Part shown: piece after piece, positions 33,221-43,112 of the stretch
Layout: the number at the start of each line of letters is the position of its first letter
How positions within the stretch are numbered: position 1 is the first letter of the stretch
DNA from: Flavobacterium sp. ALD4
Lineage (GTDB): Bacteria > Bacteroidota > Bacteroidia > Flavobacteriales > Flavobacteriaceae
DNA length: 64,000 nt
Assembly (NCBI RefSeq): GCF_002836475.1
Contig: NZ_PJBJ01000022.1
Span: 477,663-541,662, forward strand
Direction of reading: 5' to 3'
Made by a program: the position numbers and the translations under genes
The notes under the pieces: generated by a model
Databases searched by the model: none
What the model was told of the DNA's origin: nothing
Seen by the model: only the letters and a program-made list of their open reading frames with translations

Positions 33221-34452
33221 GAATTACTATGAGAATAGTCTTTTTCTTTTTGGACGAGTTTTTGTAGCCAGATGCAACTTGCTACCGAGAGAACTCCTAA
33301 ACTGCCCATTACAAACCAGTTCGCCTGATAGCCATATGCATCTATGATCGTCAGTCCGGTTTTAGAACTGGCAATATGCGCTAAGCTGAAACTCATGGTA
33401 AACAGAGCCATGTAGCGCCCTTCATGCCCTTTTGGAGCTCTACTTAATGCAAAAGAATTAGAGAAAGGGAAGATGAACATTTCACCAAAAGTGATGAAAA
33501 GAATGCTGACAATTAGCATTCCAGCCCAAATGTTTATCAGTAAAACATAGAAACTAAGAGACATCAGCATAGCACCCCAAAGAATAAGTCGGAGATGATC
33601 AATTTTTTTTCTTTGGCTGAAACTCACAATGGGCATTTCCAGAAAGAAAATCAGCAATCCGTTTAAGGATAATAAAAGGCCACTTTGAAACTCTGTTAAT
33701 CCAAATCTTTCGTTGTGGTATAGCGGCAACGTAGTGAATAACTGGAAAAAAAGTACGGCAGTTATAAAGCAAACAAAGAGGAAGATCCAGAATATCTTGT
33801 CTTTAAAAACAGAGACTGGTTTTTCGGTTACCTTGTTTGCGGTATTTAAATCGGCAGATCTTTTACGTTCTTTCACTAAGAGGGTGAAAATTAAAATCGA
33901 TACAATACAGGAACTTCCATCTACCCAGAATAATCCACTGTAGCCTATATTCATAATGATTAAACCACCTAAGGCGGGTCCGGCTGCGAAACCTAAATTC
34001 ACCGCTAATCGAACTAAAGTCAATGATCTGGTACGATTCTCAGGTTTTGAATAGGTGGCAAGAGAGACAAACATGGCGGGACGAAACATATCTGCCACGG
34101 TCATGATGATAAACATTCCGCCGCATAATCCCCAAAAAGTACGTATGTATTGTATGAAAAAAAGTAGTATTCCGCTGGTGAACAAACTGAAAACCATTAT
34201 TTTATAAAAACCTATTTTATCTGACAGTTTCCCCCCAAGCCAAGAACCTAACATGGATCCAAAACCAAAAGCGACCATAATCCAGCCTACTTCAGCGTAG
34301 GACAAGTTTAAATCTTCTTTTAAATATTTAGATAAAAATGGCAAAACCATCGTGCCTGCACGATTGATAAAAGTAATCAATGTAAGAATCCAAATTTCTC
34401 TCGAAAATCCTCTGTAATTATTGATATAGCGACTGAATGCGGTTGTGAGCAT
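33190..34452 (-). CDS. MFS transporter, drug:proton antiporter-like
   Basis: 420 residues from the ATG at 34452 (MLTTAFSRYINNYRGFSREIW). Upstream in-frame ATGs at 34539 would add a basic, non-membrane extension and are rejected. There are 12 predicted helices. The motif A-like loop reads GGKLSDKIGFYKIM between TM2 and TM3, and the NRAGTMVLPFLSKYL start is typical of YdhP/multidrug-type MFS proteins. Substrate unknown. The last residues (LGVPPLLKE) are encoded by dispersed repeat copy B, so the original C-terminus has probably been replaced. Confidence 0.9.
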   Translation of the reverse strand: MLTTAFSRYINNYRGFSREIWILTLITFINRAGTMVLPFLSKYLKEDLNLSYAEVGWIMVAFGFGSMLGSWLGGKLSDKIGFYKIMVFSLFTSGILLFFIQYIRTFWGLCGGMFIIMTVADMFRPAMFVSLATYSKPENRTRSLTLVRLAVNLGFAAGPALGGLIIMNIGYSGLFWVDGSSCIVSILIFTLLVKERKRSADLNTANKVTEKPVSVFKDKIFWIFLFVCFITAVLFFQLFTTLPLYHNERFGLTEFQSGLLLSLNGLLIFFLEMPIVSFSQRKKIDHLRLILWGAMLMSLSFYVLLINIWAGMLIVSILFITFGEMFIFPFSNSFALSRAPKGHEGRYMALFTMSFSLAHIASSKTGLTIIDAYGYQANWFVMGSLGVLSVASCIWLQKLVQKEKDYSHSNSLGVPPLLKE

Positions 34453-34502
34453 TTTGATTAGGATCTTTTTTGCAAAGATAGTTAAGTTTGTAACTCTCAG
34501 TC

Positions 34503-34534
34503 TTTGTTGCTTTGTAACTTTTAAACTATTTTTG
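34503..34534 (+). promoter_or_regulatory. Promoter of the DUF1684 gene
   Basis: TTTG at 34503-34506 and TATTTTTG (TAnnTTTG) at 34527-34534, 20 nt apart. The transcription start would be close to the ATG at 34549, giving a very short leader. Confidence 0.6.
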
Positions 34535-34548
34535 CTCAAAGATAAAAA

Positions 34549-35151
34549 ATGAAAAAAATTCTAATTCTAGTGTTTTTGACACAATCGAGTTTGGGTTTTG
34601 CCCAGGTAAAGTTTGATGGGAAGTCGGTAGAAAAATTTCAAAAGAAAATCAATACTGAATATGCTGATATTAAAACGAGCCCTCTTACTCTGGCAGACCT
34701 TGCTATATTTAAGTCACTTGATTTTTATCCGATAAATGAAAAGTTCTTTGTAACAGCGACTTTTGTTAGAACTGAAAAAGAGAAGCCATTCGGGATGAAA
34801 ACATCAACGGAAAGAACACCATCCTACGTAAAATATGGCGAAGTGCATTTCATTATTGAGGGTCAACCGTTAAAACTGAACGTCTACAGGAACATGGAGC
34901 TTTCGAAAAAGAAAGAATTTAAAGAGTATCTTTTCTTGCCATTTTCGGATCTCACTTCGGGTAACGAAAGTTACATAGGAGGGAAGTATATCGATTTAAA
35001 GATACCTAAAGGAAATAGTATTGCGATTGATTTCAACACTTCATACAATCCGTATTGCGCTTATAATCACAAATATTCCTGCCCTATAGTGCCTTTAGAA
35101 AACGATTTGAATATCGAAATCAAGGCGGGAGTCAAAAAATTTCACGACTAA
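34549..35151 (+). CDS. DUF1684 family exported protein
   Basis: 200 residues with a signal peptide (MKKILILVFLTQSSLGFAQ). The C-terminal part shows the DUF1684 pattern: YVKYGEVHFIIEGQPLKLNVY, LFLPFSDLTSGNESYIGGKYID, and the closing IDFNTSYNPYCAYNHKYSCPIVP with conserved Cys. Function is unknown; the family is widespread in Bacteroidota. It overlaps the next gene by one base (TAATG), so the two are cotranslated. Confidence 0.9.
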   Translation: MKKILILVFLTQSSLGFAQVKFDGKSVEKFQKKINTEYADIKTSPLTLADLAIFKSLDFYPINEKFFVTATFVRTEKEKPFGMKTSTERTPSYVKYGEVHFIIEGQPLKLNVYRNMELSKKKEFKEYLFLPFSDLTSGNESYIGGKYIDLKIPKGNSIAIDFNTSYNPYCAYNHKYSCPIVPLENDLNIEIKAGVKKFHD

Positions 35152-35807
35152 TGAAATTCTTCAATTTTCATACCCACAGCTATACGAACCAGCCTAATGT
35201 GCTGGAACTGGTCAATCAATATCCTCAGGAGTTTGATGCCTCGATTCCTTTTTATTCCATAGGGATTCATCCCTGGCACATCGTTGAGGGAAGGGTCGAA
35301 TCCGATTTGGAGATAATAGAAAATAAGTTGCAGGAAAAGAATTGCCTTGCGATAGGAGAATGCGGTCTAGACAAAAGGATTGAATTGCCGATTGATTTGC
35401 AGCAAGCGGTTTTCGAAAAGCAATTGCTTTTGGCACAAAAACACAATAAACCAGTTGTAATTCATTGCGTAGCGGCTTTTCAGGAAGTAATCGCCATTAA
35501 GAAAAAGCTGAACATCACCGTTCCCATGATCATTCATGGTTTTTCTAAAAATGAGCAAACGGCAAAGCAATTACTGGACAATGGATTTTTCATTTCGTTC
35601 GGCAAGTACCTGTTGAGAAATCCGGAACTGGAATCCGTTTTTAAAAGTGTCCCCGACGATAGATTTTTTCTTGAAACGGATACTGTTGAAGAAAATATAG
35701 ATGTTGTATATGCTTTGGCGGCTAAATATAAGGACGTAAATTTGGAAGAAATCCAAAAACAAATAAATAGTAATTTTCAAGCCGTTTTTAAAAAAAGCGT
35801 GATTTAA
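35151..35807 (+). CDS. TatD family metal-dependent hydrolase, short form
   Basis: 218 residues, shorter than the roughly 260 of E. coli TatD but typical of Bacteroidota. Metal ligands are seen in NFHTHSY (H-x-H), IGECGLDK (Glu), VVIHCVAAF (His), IHGFSKN (His) and FLETDTVE (Asp). TatD proteins are DNases or exonucleases. It is translationally coupled to the DUF1684 gene. Confidence 0.92.
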   Translation: MKFFNFHTHSYTNQPNVLELVNQYPQEFDASIPFYSIGIHPWHIVEGRVESDLEIIENKLQEKNCLAIGECGLDKRIELPIDLQQAVFEKQLLLAQKHNKPVVIHCVAAFQEVIAIKKKLNITVPMIIHGFSKNEQTAKQLLDNGFFISFGKYLLRNPELESVFKSVPDDRFFLETDTVEENIDVVYALAAKYKDVNLEEIQKQINSNFQAVFKKSVI

Positions 35808-35858
35808 AATAACAAATACTTAAAAGGATATTTTTTTTAAACTTTAAACAGACAAGCA

Positions 35859-36572
35859 ATGGCAGAATGGACAGAGAGAGCAGAACTTCTATTTAAAAAG
35901 GAAGGATTAGAAAGATTGCAAAATGCTAACGTTTTAGTAGTTGGACTGGGCGGCGTAGGCTCGTTTGCCGCAGAATTTTTGGCTCGTGCAGGAGTGGGAG
36001 CTATGACAATTGTAGATGGTGATGTAGTGGATATTACAAATATAAACAGACAGTTACCAGCTTTACATTCTACTGTGGGACTACCTAAAATAAAGATAGT
36101 AGGAGATCGATTGATGGATATTAATCCAGCATTGAAACTGACACAAGTACAGGAATTCCTTTCGCCAGAACGCGCTTTCGAAATAGTTACTGACGAGTTT
36201 GATTATGTGTTGGATTGCATTGATAGCGTGACTCCGAAATTAAATTTGATTATTGGCGCCAAGCGAAAAAGAGTTAAAATAATCTCGAGTATGGGTGCTG
36301 GCGGAAAGATGGAAGCTTCAAAAGTGAAAGTGTCGGATATAGGAAATACAGAGAATTGCTTTTTGGCAAAAACCATCCGCAAAAGATTAAAAGAGCATAA
36401 AATTGATAAGTTGAAAGTCGTTTTTTCGTCAGAAATTCAAGATGATGAAAGTTTGAAAATGACAGATGGTTCCAATTACAAAAGATCGTTTTATGGAACT
36501 AACAGTTATATGCCAGGGTTGTTTGGCTTGTATGCTGCAGAAACCGTGATTCGTTATTTACTTAAAAAATAG
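35859..36572 (+). CDS. tcdA: tRNA threonylcarbamoyladenosine dehydratase
   Basis: 237 residues, ThiF/E1-like fold. Nucleotide motif VVGLGGVGSFAAEFLARAGVG, the NINRQ segment, DCIDSVTPK and the SMGAGGKMEASKV loop match TcdA (CsdL). It cyclises t6A37 in ANN-decoding tRNAs to ct6A using ATP. It follows TatD by about 50 nt and probably shares its transcript. Confidence 0.93.
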   Translation: MAEWTERAELLFKKEGLERLQNANVLVVGLGGVGSFAAEFLARAGVGAMTIVDGDVVDITNINRQLPALHSTVGLPKIKIVGDRLMDINPALKLTQVQEFLSPERAFEIVTDEFDYVLDCIDSVTPKLNLIIGAKRKRVKIISSMGAGGKMEASKVKVSDIGNTENCFLAKTIRKRLKEHKIDKLKVVFSSEIQDDESLKMTDGSNYKRSFYGTNSYMPGLFGLYAAETVIRYLLKK

Positions 36573-36615
36573 TATTTAGTTTCAGAAATTAGGTCTAAAA
36601 ATTTAAACTCATAAG

Positions 36616-37290
36616 ATGATACAAACAGTAATTTTCGATATGGATGGCGTCATAGTGGACACGGAGCCCGTACACCGTTATGCTTATTTTCAGCATTTTG
36701 ACGAATTAAATATTAAAGTGACTGAAGAGATGTTCACCTCATTTACCGGAAATTCGACTCGAAATGTTTTTCAAAATTTGAAAACCATTTTTAATCTCGA
36801 ACAGGAAGTGGAAGATCTTATTCAGAGAAAAAGAACTATTTTCAATAATGCTTTTGACACCAAAGCAGATTTAGAATTATTAGAGGGAGTAGAAAGGCTA
36901 ATCATAGATTTTCATGATAAAGGAATGCAGTTGATTTTAGCTTCATCAGCTTCAAAAGTGACAATTGAGCGGGTCTTTGGGCGCTTTAAGTTGCATAGCT
37001 ATTTTACGCATATTGTGAGCGGTGAGGACTTTCCAAAATCCAAACCGGATCCTGCAATTTTTGTACATGCCGCTTCTTTATCAATCGCTTCTACAGCAAA
37101 TTGTATTGTGATAGAGGACAGTACAAACGGTGTTAGAGCAGCTAAAGCTGCTGGGATTTATTGCGTAGGGTACAATAGTATTCATTCCAAATCGCAAGAT
37201 TTATCAGAAGCGGATGTCATCATTAACCATTTTGCAGAGTTAGATTTTGAAAAAGTAACATTTATTCAATCCAAATTAGGGAATAATTAA
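36616..37290 (+). CDS. HAD hydrolase, beta-phosphoglucomutase-like
   Basis: 224 residues. HAD motif I FDMDGVIVDTEP, cap domain about 15-90, motif II LASSAS, motif III Lys in FPKSKPDP, and motif IV IVIEDSTNGVRAAKAAG. It is a sugar-phosphate phosphatase or mutase; the exact substrate is not evident. Confidence 0.93.
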   Translation: MIQTVIFDMDGVIVDTEPVHRYAYFQHFDELNIKVTEEMFTSFTGNSTRNVFQNLKTIFNLEQEVEDLIQRKRTIFNNAFDTKADLELLEGVERLIIDFHDKGMQLILASSASKVTIERVFGRFKLHSYFTHIVSGEDFPKSKPDPAIFVHAASLSIASTANCIVIEDSTNGVRAAKAAGIYCVGYNSIHSKSQDLSEADVIINHFAELDFEKVTFIQSKLGNN

Positions 37291-37342
37291 CATATAAAAA
37301 TATCTGAATTTGTAAATTTGGAATTCACAAAATTATAATCTT

Positions 37343-38185
37343 ATGAGAAAAATACTAATTGCTTTAGCCATTATCATCACTCAATTTTCAATTGAGGCAC
37401 AAATTAAAACGCCACAGGCGAGTCCGAAGGCGACAATTGATCAGGTTGTTGGTTTAACAGACGTAGAGATTGTTTATTCCAGACCATCTGCGAGAGGCAG
37501 AGCGGTATTTGGTAATCTGGTTCCCTTTGGACAACTTTGGAGAACAGGAGCCAATGAGAATACAATGATAACATTCAGTGACGATGTAATCATCGATGGC
37601 AAACCATTGAAGAAAGGAAAATATGCACTTTATACGATTCCAAATATTCAAAGTTGGGAAGTTATTTTTTATACGGCGACAGACAATTGGGGAACACCAA
37701 AAGAATTTAATGAAGCAAATGTTGCGTTGAGGACTGTTGTAAAAGAAGAGGCTGCACCAAGAGCAATTGAGACCTTTACTATTGGAATAAGTGATTTGGA
37801 TGCAAACTTTGCTTATTTGGAAATGTCTTGGGAGAATTCGCGTATCGCTTTAAAGTTTGAAGTTCCTACGCAAAAAAATGCAATGGCAAGCGTAGAAAAA
37901 GTATTGGCTGGACCTGCTGCAGGAGATTATTTTGCAGCTGCTCAGTTTTATTATCAATCTAACGGAGATATCAATAAAGCGAGAACCTACATTGACAAAG
38001 CTTTAGAAATGAGTGTCGAGGTGCCGTTTTATTTTTTACGTCAGAGATCATTGATCCAAGCGAAACAAGGGGATACAAAAGGAGCAATTGAAACTGCAAA
38101 ACTATCGATTAAGGCAGCAGAAGCTGCCGGTAATGCTGATTATGTTAAGATGAACAAAGACAGTATTTCAGAATGGAGTAAATAA
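37343..38185 (+). CDS. DUF2911 domain exported protein
   Basis: 280 residues with signal peptide ending SIEAQ. The DUF2911 domain (about 22-185) has the typical PSPKATIDQVVG-like start and VEIVYSRPSARGRAVFGNLVPFGQLWRTGANE block. The C-terminal helical part (about 195-280) looks like TPR/SEL1-like repeats (DINKARTYIDKALEM). Function is unknown; the family is common in Bacteroidota. It ends at a strong terminator. Confidence 0.92.
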   Translation: MRKILIALAIIITQFSIEAQIKTPQASPKATIDQVVGLTDVEIVYSRPSARGRAVFGNLVPFGQLWRTGANENTMITFSDDVIIDGKPLKKGKYALYTIPNIQSWEVIFYTATDNWGTPKEFNEANVALRTVVKEEAAPRAIETFTIGISDLDANFAYLEMSWENSRIALKFEVPTQKNAMASVEKVLAGPAAGDYFAAAQFYYQSNGDINKARTYIDKALEMSVEVPFYFLRQRSLIQAKQGDTKGAIETAKLSIKAAEAAGNADYVKMNKDSISEWSK

Positions 38186-38201
38186 AGCTCAATTCTTCTA
38201 T

Positions 38202-38243
38202 AAAAAAATCCCGTTTCACATTTGATGTGAAACGGGATTTTTT
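38202..38243. terminator. Rho-independent terminator after the DUF2911 gene
   Basis: AAAAAAATCCCGTTTCACAT, a 3-nt loop, and ATGTGAAACGGGATTTTTT: a perfect long stem, usable on both strands. Confidence 0.93.
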
Positions 38244-38304
38244 ATTGGTCTCAAATTACAGTTAATAATATGCGTTGTAGTGTATTTTACTTTAGCTTTT
38301 GCGA

Positions 38305-38545
38305 CTTTTTTTGCCACGAATTACATGAAATAGCGCAAATAAATTACTGAGAATTAGTGAAATTTGTAACGAAATTTTATTTAGACTGGTACTCCAAACC
38401 TATGGATTTTAAGTAAATAGTGTTTTATTTAGAACAGTAAATTTTTGTTTTCTGCTACGAATCGCAAAATTAATTTAAAAGAAATCAGTGAAATTGTATT
38501 TTAGCCTTGATAGATTTAGTGAAAATTTGTGTAATCCGTCGCTAA
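38305..38545. repeat. Decayed intergenic repeat region
   Basis: Contains TTTTTTGCCACGAATTACAT and three degenerate copies of AATTAGTGAAATTTGT-like phrases (about 38351, 38483 and 38516). These are reminiscent of the CACGAATT / AATTCGTG intergenic palindromes common in flavobacterial genomes. No gene is seen in the 340-nt gap up to the symporter. Confidence 0.35.
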
Positions 38546-38585
38546 AGAATTATTATTATCATATGTAATTGGTAGTCATGAAATA

Positions 38586-40301
38586 TTATTCCTTTTCTTT
38601 TCTAAAAACGGTCCATTGCAGTAATGACGAAAGTGCAATGGCCATCATGGCGCCAATGAAATTAAGCCATAAATAACCTAGTTTTGCTTCGCCGCTTGGA
38701 TATATGGCAATGGCATAATAGTAAATGATAAAGATGGTAATTTGAGTTACCAATGCACTATAAAAGATAGCCTTAGCTTTTACAAATTTAATATAAAATC
38801 CGACCAAGAAAATCCCCAGTACCGTTCCATAAAAGATGGAGCCAATGATATTTACCAATTGGATTAAATTTTCAAACAGTGTCCCGATACAGGCAAATGA
38901 TATGGCAACAATTCCCCAAAACAACGTGAAAAATTTCGTGGCATTAAGGTAATGTTTATCTGATTTGACGCCTTTTACATTTCGCTTGTATATATCTATC
39001 GCTGTTGTGGAGGCTAATGCGTTAAGTCCGGAGGCAGTTGAGGACATGGCAGCAGAAATTATTACGGCCAATAGTAGTCCGATGAGTCCTTTAGGTAAGT
39101 AGTTTAAAATAAAGTGGAAAAACACATAATCTTTATCGTTTGTTTCACTGCCGCTATTGGCTTTTAAAATAATTTCTTTGGCTCGTTCCCTTAAATCCTT
39201 TTCTTTCGTGGATAAGGCAACTAATTCTTTTCGTAAAATTGGATTATCATAATCTTGATTGAGTTGATCAATATAGAGCAGATTGATTACTTTCTTATCT
39301 TCTGAGAGGGCATCCAACTCCTTTTCTAAAACATTATATTCTGCTTTGTATTGTGATTTTTCTACGGTAACTTTATTATTGGGATTGAAATTTAAGGGTA
39401 CGGGATTGAATTGAAAAAAGACAAAAACCATAACTCCGGTCAATAATATGAAAAATTGCATAGGCACTTTTAAAAGCCCGTTCATAATTAATCCCATTTG
39501 ACTTTCACGAACTGATTTCCCTGATAAATAGCGTCCCACCTGAGATTGGTCTGTTCCAAAATAAGCCAGAGCCAAGAAGAAACCACCGGTAATTCCACTC
39601 CAAAAGGTATATTTTTCTTCCGGATCTGTTGAGAAACTCACGATGTTCATTTTATCATTTGCACCAGCAATATGCAAAGCATTACTGAACGTCATTTCAT
39701 TTGGTAAAAAATGCAAAATAAGAAAAAAAGTGATCAGCATTCCTGACATAATCACAAACATTTGCTGTTTTTGGGTAACATTTACTGCTTTTGTACCACC
39801 TGAAAAGGTATAGATAATAACCAGAACACCAATAACAATGTTCATATAGGTAAGGTTCCATCCTAGTATGGCCGATAAGATAATCGCGGGGGCATAAATG
39901 GTAATGCCGGTACCCAAACCTCTCTGGAACAAGAACAGAATGGCGGCGAGGGAACGCGTTTTCAAATCAAATCTTTTCTCGAGGTATTCATACGCCGTAT
40001 AGACCTTATATTTATGATAAATGGGGATAAAGGTGAGACAAATGACCACCATGGCAATAGGCAAACCAAAGTAAAACTGCACAAAACCCATTCCGTCATG
40101 ATAAGCCTGCCCAGGTGTCGACAGAAAGGTTATCGCACTGGCTTGCGTCGCCATAACCGATAGTCCTACCGTATACCAAGGCGTTTCGTTGCCGCCAAGA
40201 ATATATTCTTCGACATTTTTACTTCCCTTGGTTTTCCAAGCTCCGTAAATTACAATAAAAAGTAAGGTTCCTATAAGTACAATCCAATCGAATAACTGCA
40301 T
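38586..40301 (-). CDS. Sodium:solute symporter (SSS family)
   Basis: 571 residues with about 13 hydrophobic helices. Family blocks include EEYILGGNETPWYTVGLSV, TFLSTPGQAYHDG, SGGTKAVNVTQKQQ and AAMSSTASGLNALASTTAID. A soluble helical insert (about 310-390, VEKSQYKAEYNVLEKELDALS) lies between two helices. The substrate is unknown; the upstream PIG-L family gene suggests a sugar or an amino sugar. The preceding 35-residue membrane protein gene ends 3 nt before the ATG. Confidence 0.93.
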   Translation of the reverse strand: MQLFDWIVLIGTLLFIVIYGAWKTKGSKNVEEYILGGNETPWYTVGLSVMATQASAITFLSTPGQAYHDGMGFVQFYFGLPIAMVVICLTFIPIYHKYKVYTAYEYLEKRFDLKTRSLAAILFLFQRGLGTGITIYAPAIILSAILGWNLTYMNIVIGVLVIIYTFSGGTKAVNVTQKQQMFVIMSGMLITFFLILHFLPNEMTFSNALHIAGANDKMNIVSFSTDPEEKYTFWSGITGGFFLALAYFGTDQSQVGRYLSGKSVRESQMGLIMNGLLKVPMQFFILLTGVMVFVFFQFNPVPLNFNPNNKVTVEKSQYKAEYNVLEKELDALSEDKKVINLLYIDQLNQDYDNPILRKELVALSTKEKDLRERAKEIILKANSGSETNDKDYVFFHFILNYLPKGLIGLLLAVIISAAMSSTASGLNALASTTAIDIYKRNVKGVKSDKHYLNATKFFTLFWGIVAISFACIGTLFENLIQLVNIIGSIFYGTVLGIFLVGFYIKFVKAKAIFYSALVTQITIFIIYYYAIAIYPSGEAKLGYLWLNFIGAMMAIALSSLLQWTVFRKEKE

Positions 40302-40304
40302 AGT

Positions 40305-40412
40305 TTAAGAGTATAATTTCATTATTAGATAAAAAGCCAGGATATAAATAGCATTGGCTACAAGCACCAATGTGTAATCCTTTTTCCAAGGTTTTGGTTT
40401 TTTCGGTTCCAT
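40305..40412 (-). CDS. 35-residue single-helix membrane protein beside the symporter
   Basis: Reads MEPKKPKPWKKDYTLVLVAN and continues to a hydrophobic end (IYILAFYLIMKLYS). A basic N-terminus (PKKPKPWKK) is followed by one transmembrane helix. It sits 10 nt after the PIG-L stop and 3 nt before the symporter ATG, so it is tightly placed in the operon. It may be an accessory subunit of the symporter, by analogy with small subunits of other SSS transporters; this is inference. Confidence 0.7.
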   Translation of the reverse strand: MEPKKPKPWKKDYTLVLVANAIYILAFYLIMKLYS

Positions 40413-40422
40413 ATTTATTTCT

Positions 40423-42954
40423 TTAGGGTTTTAAATCTTGTGAAGGAACTGTTATTGGTGCTTTCAACGAAATCATATTCGACAAAAGTCGGTAAGCGCC
40501 GGGCACTCCTTCCGGCAATTCTCTGAACAAACTTAATCCGGTATAAATATAATATCCTTTTCCATAAGGAGCAACCAGTAATGCTCCACTTGTGGGACTT
40601 TCCCCTTTATCATTTGAAGATAAAATAGGAGTGAAGGCGTTGTCAAATTCGTTGGGGTAATATAATCCCTGTTCCTGAGTCCAACCTTCAAAATCTTTAG
40701 TGGTGATTTTATTGGGGTAATTCAAAACAGGATGATCAGGGGCTAAAAATCGTACAGCTGCATTTTCGTCGGTTACTCTGTCACGTGAGATTTTCAATGG
40801 ATAAGGCGACATATCAGAAGGAATTGAGCTGTCCGGTGTATTGTATTGAACTATCATCGTTTTTCCGGATTTAACAAAATCAAGAAGTAGTTTTTGCTTG
40901 TTTTCCAATGAAGGGAGTACATTATAGGCCCGAATTCCAGTGATAATGACATCAAAAGCCTCTAATTTTTTAGGCGTCATTTCTTCAGGGTTTAACAATG
41001 TCACTTTATACCCCATCTGAGTAAGACCTTCAGGAACCTCGTCCCCGGCGCCCATGATATAACCAATTTTTTGATTGTTTATTTTAAGATCTAACTTGAT
41101 AAATTTAGCTTCAGCGGGTTTCAATATTTGTTGCTTAGTGATATGAGGGTGCTCTATTAGTATCTGGTCTTTATCATATTTTTTATTATCTACAATCACA
41201 ATACTTTTAGCAATAGCTTGAGCAGGCTGTGTTGGAGGAGTTACTTCAAAGTAAAATATTTGCTCCATTCCTTTTTTATTTAAGTTAAAGGGAATAGATT
41301 GGGGCGAAACAGACCAATTTCCAGGTAATTGTAATTGTAAACTTCCTTTTATATCATCTTTCCCTGCTTTAACTTTTACAGCAATTGGTTTTTTAGTTCC
41401 ATTATTAAAGAACGAAACATGATCTATGATACTTGTGGTGACTTCCGGTACAATGTCGAGATAGTTATACATTTCGCCCTTTACTTTATCATTGTATTTA
41501 TAGACTACCGTGCGCTCAAAGGGGATTTTTATTCCATTAATTTCAACATTAAAAATCACTTTTACTTCTCTGATAATATCTGGAATCCCTATATTTTTCT
41601 GATCGGCAACGGTGTACATGCCGACGGTCCCTTTTTCTTTAAGCCAGTACGGTTGCGTGTATTCTATTGTAGCCGGTAGTTGTAAATCAAGGGTTAGGTT
41701 TTTTGAAGTATTATTTTTTAACGGTGTATTGAATACAGTGTTTTTTTGTTCAGGCAAAGTGGTTACACTTGTTAATTGCATAACTGTTGCGCTTCTGTTT
41801 ATAGCCTCGATTTTTAACTGTACTGTGCTACCGGGAGTCGCTTCCTGATTCAACGAAACAGCTTCAAGATACAAACCGGAACAAGCAGCAATCATTCTTT
41901 TAACCTCTTCTAGTTTTAATGCTTTCCAATGATTTTCATCCAATGATTGAATCATCAAATAGACTTTACTCAGACTAGAAATACTTGCCGAAGGGTTTGA
42001 AAAATCATATTTTAAAGCAATTTGGTTTAGCAACTCTCCAACGGGTCTACCACCCGCAACCCTGTTCCAGCTCGTATCAATTCCTTCAAAAATATCAGCG
42101 GTGTTATTTAATTTTCCTCCATTAACAAGTTCTAAATATTCTGATTCTTCACCGCGGCTTCCTGTACTGCCAAAGCCTTGTGACTGATGACTGCTTCTGC
42201 TTAAGGCTGCAATTTCTTGGTTTGATTTCCCTAGGTTAGGATAATAGACACCGGTTTCAATTGTTGTTAAATTGGTCTTAGCAGCAGCATCAAATTTTTC
42301 TTGACTACCATAAAACCACCAAGAAGTATTGAAAAACTGACGTTTAGGTTGCCATGTTTGCACTAATTTTAATTGTTCAGGAAAAACATTGACATCATTG
42401 GTTAAATTAAAACTCTGGGTGCTTAGTATTGCTGAGGCAGTATGATGCCCATGAGTAGTACCTGCGGTACGGTGGTCAAATCGGTTTATGATAATATCGG
42501 GTTGAAATTTTCGTATTGCCCATATTACGTCAGAAAGTACTTTTTCTTTGTCCCAGATTTGAAGCGTTTCTTCGGGGTTTTTAGAAAATCCAAAATCATT
42601 GGCACGAGAAAAAAATTGTTCACCACCATCAATTTTTCGGGCTTCAAGTAATTCTTGCGTTCTGATTACACCCAATAATTCCCGCAATTGAGGACCTATC
42701 AGGTTTTGTCCTCCATCACCACGGGTTAATGATAAATACCCTGTTCTTGCTTTTTTTTCATTGGATAAATAAGAAATTAGGCGTGTGTTTTCATCATCGG
42801 GATGTGCCGCAATATAAAGTACAGATCCTAAAAAATTTAATTTCTGGATTTGGTTGTAAATTTCAACTGAATTTAGTTTTTGAGGCTGTTGGGCTTGTAA
42901 TATTTGAAAACAAAAAAGAAAAATTAAAATAAATTGAATTTTATTTTTGAGCAT
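40423..42954 (-). CDS. PIG-L family deacetylase with C-terminal amidotransferase-like domain, exported
   Basis: 843 residues with signal peptide ending ILQAQ. The N-terminal PIG-L domain (about 40-290) shows the zinc motif AAHPDDEN and the later HGHHTASA. The middle (about 350-630) holds beta-sandwich segments (NEW3-like). The C-terminal domain (about 640-840) has YIMGAGDEVPEGL and DVIITGIRAYN, like a class I amidotransferase/ThuA fold. It probably removes an acetyl group from an amino sugar in the periplasm. It starts the operon with the 35-residue gene and the symporter. Confidence 0.9.
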   Translation of the reverse strand: MLKNKIQFILIFLFCFQILQAQQPQKLNSVEIYNQIQKLNFLGSVLYIAAHPDDENTRLISYLSNEKKARTGYLSLTRGDGGQNLIGPQLRELLGVIRTQELLEARKIDGGEQFFSRANDFGFSKNPEETLQIWDKEKVLSDVIWAIRKFQPDIIINRFDHRTAGTTHGHHTASAILSTQSFNLTNDVNVFPEQLKLVQTWQPKRQFFNTSWWFYGSQEKFDAAAKTNLTTIETGVYYPNLGKSNQEIAALSRSSHQSQGFGSTGSRGEESEYLELVNGGKLNNTADIFEGIDTSWNRVAGGRPVGELLNQIALKYDFSNPSASISSLSKVYLMIQSLDENHWKALKLEEVKRMIAACSGLYLEAVSLNQEATPGSTVQLKIEAINRSATVMQLTSVTTLPEQKNTVFNTPLKNNTSKNLTLDLQLPATIEYTQPYWLKEKGTVGMYTVADQKNIGIPDIIREVKVIFNVEINGIKIPFERTVVYKYNDKVKGEMYNYLDIVPEVTTSIIDHVSFFNNGTKKPIAVKVKAGKDDIKGSLQLQLPGNWSVSPQSIPFNLNKKGMEQIFYFEVTPPTQPAQAIAKSIVIVDNKKYDKDQILIEHPHITKQQILKPAEAKFIKLDLKINNQKIGYIMGAGDEVPEGLTQMGYKVTLLNPEEMTPKKLEAFDVIITGIRAYNVLPSLENKQKLLLDFVKSGKTMIVQYNTPDSSIPSDMSPYPLKISRDRVTDENAAVRFLAPDHPVLNYPNKITTKDFEGWTQEQGLYYPNEFDNAFTPILSSNDKGESPTSGALLVAPYGKGYYIYTGLSLFRELPEGVPGAYRLLSNMISLKAPITVPSQDLKP

Positions 42955-43055
42955 TTTTTTATAATTTAATTTGGAATGATTTCAAATGTAGTAATTAAAT
43001 ATTTTTTTTTAAAGGTTTTTTATTTTCTTTGGTATAAAGGAGCTGATAGAGTTAT

Positions 43056-43092
43056 AAAAAAAGAGAGCACTATTATAGTGCTCTCTTTTTTT
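43056..43092 (-). terminator. Terminator after the 182-residue gene
   Basis: AAAAAAAGAGAGCACTAT and ATAGTGCTCTCTTTTTTT, a perfect stem. Confidence 0.92.
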
Positions 43093-43112
43093 AACCTTTT
43101 GAATTGTTGGAA

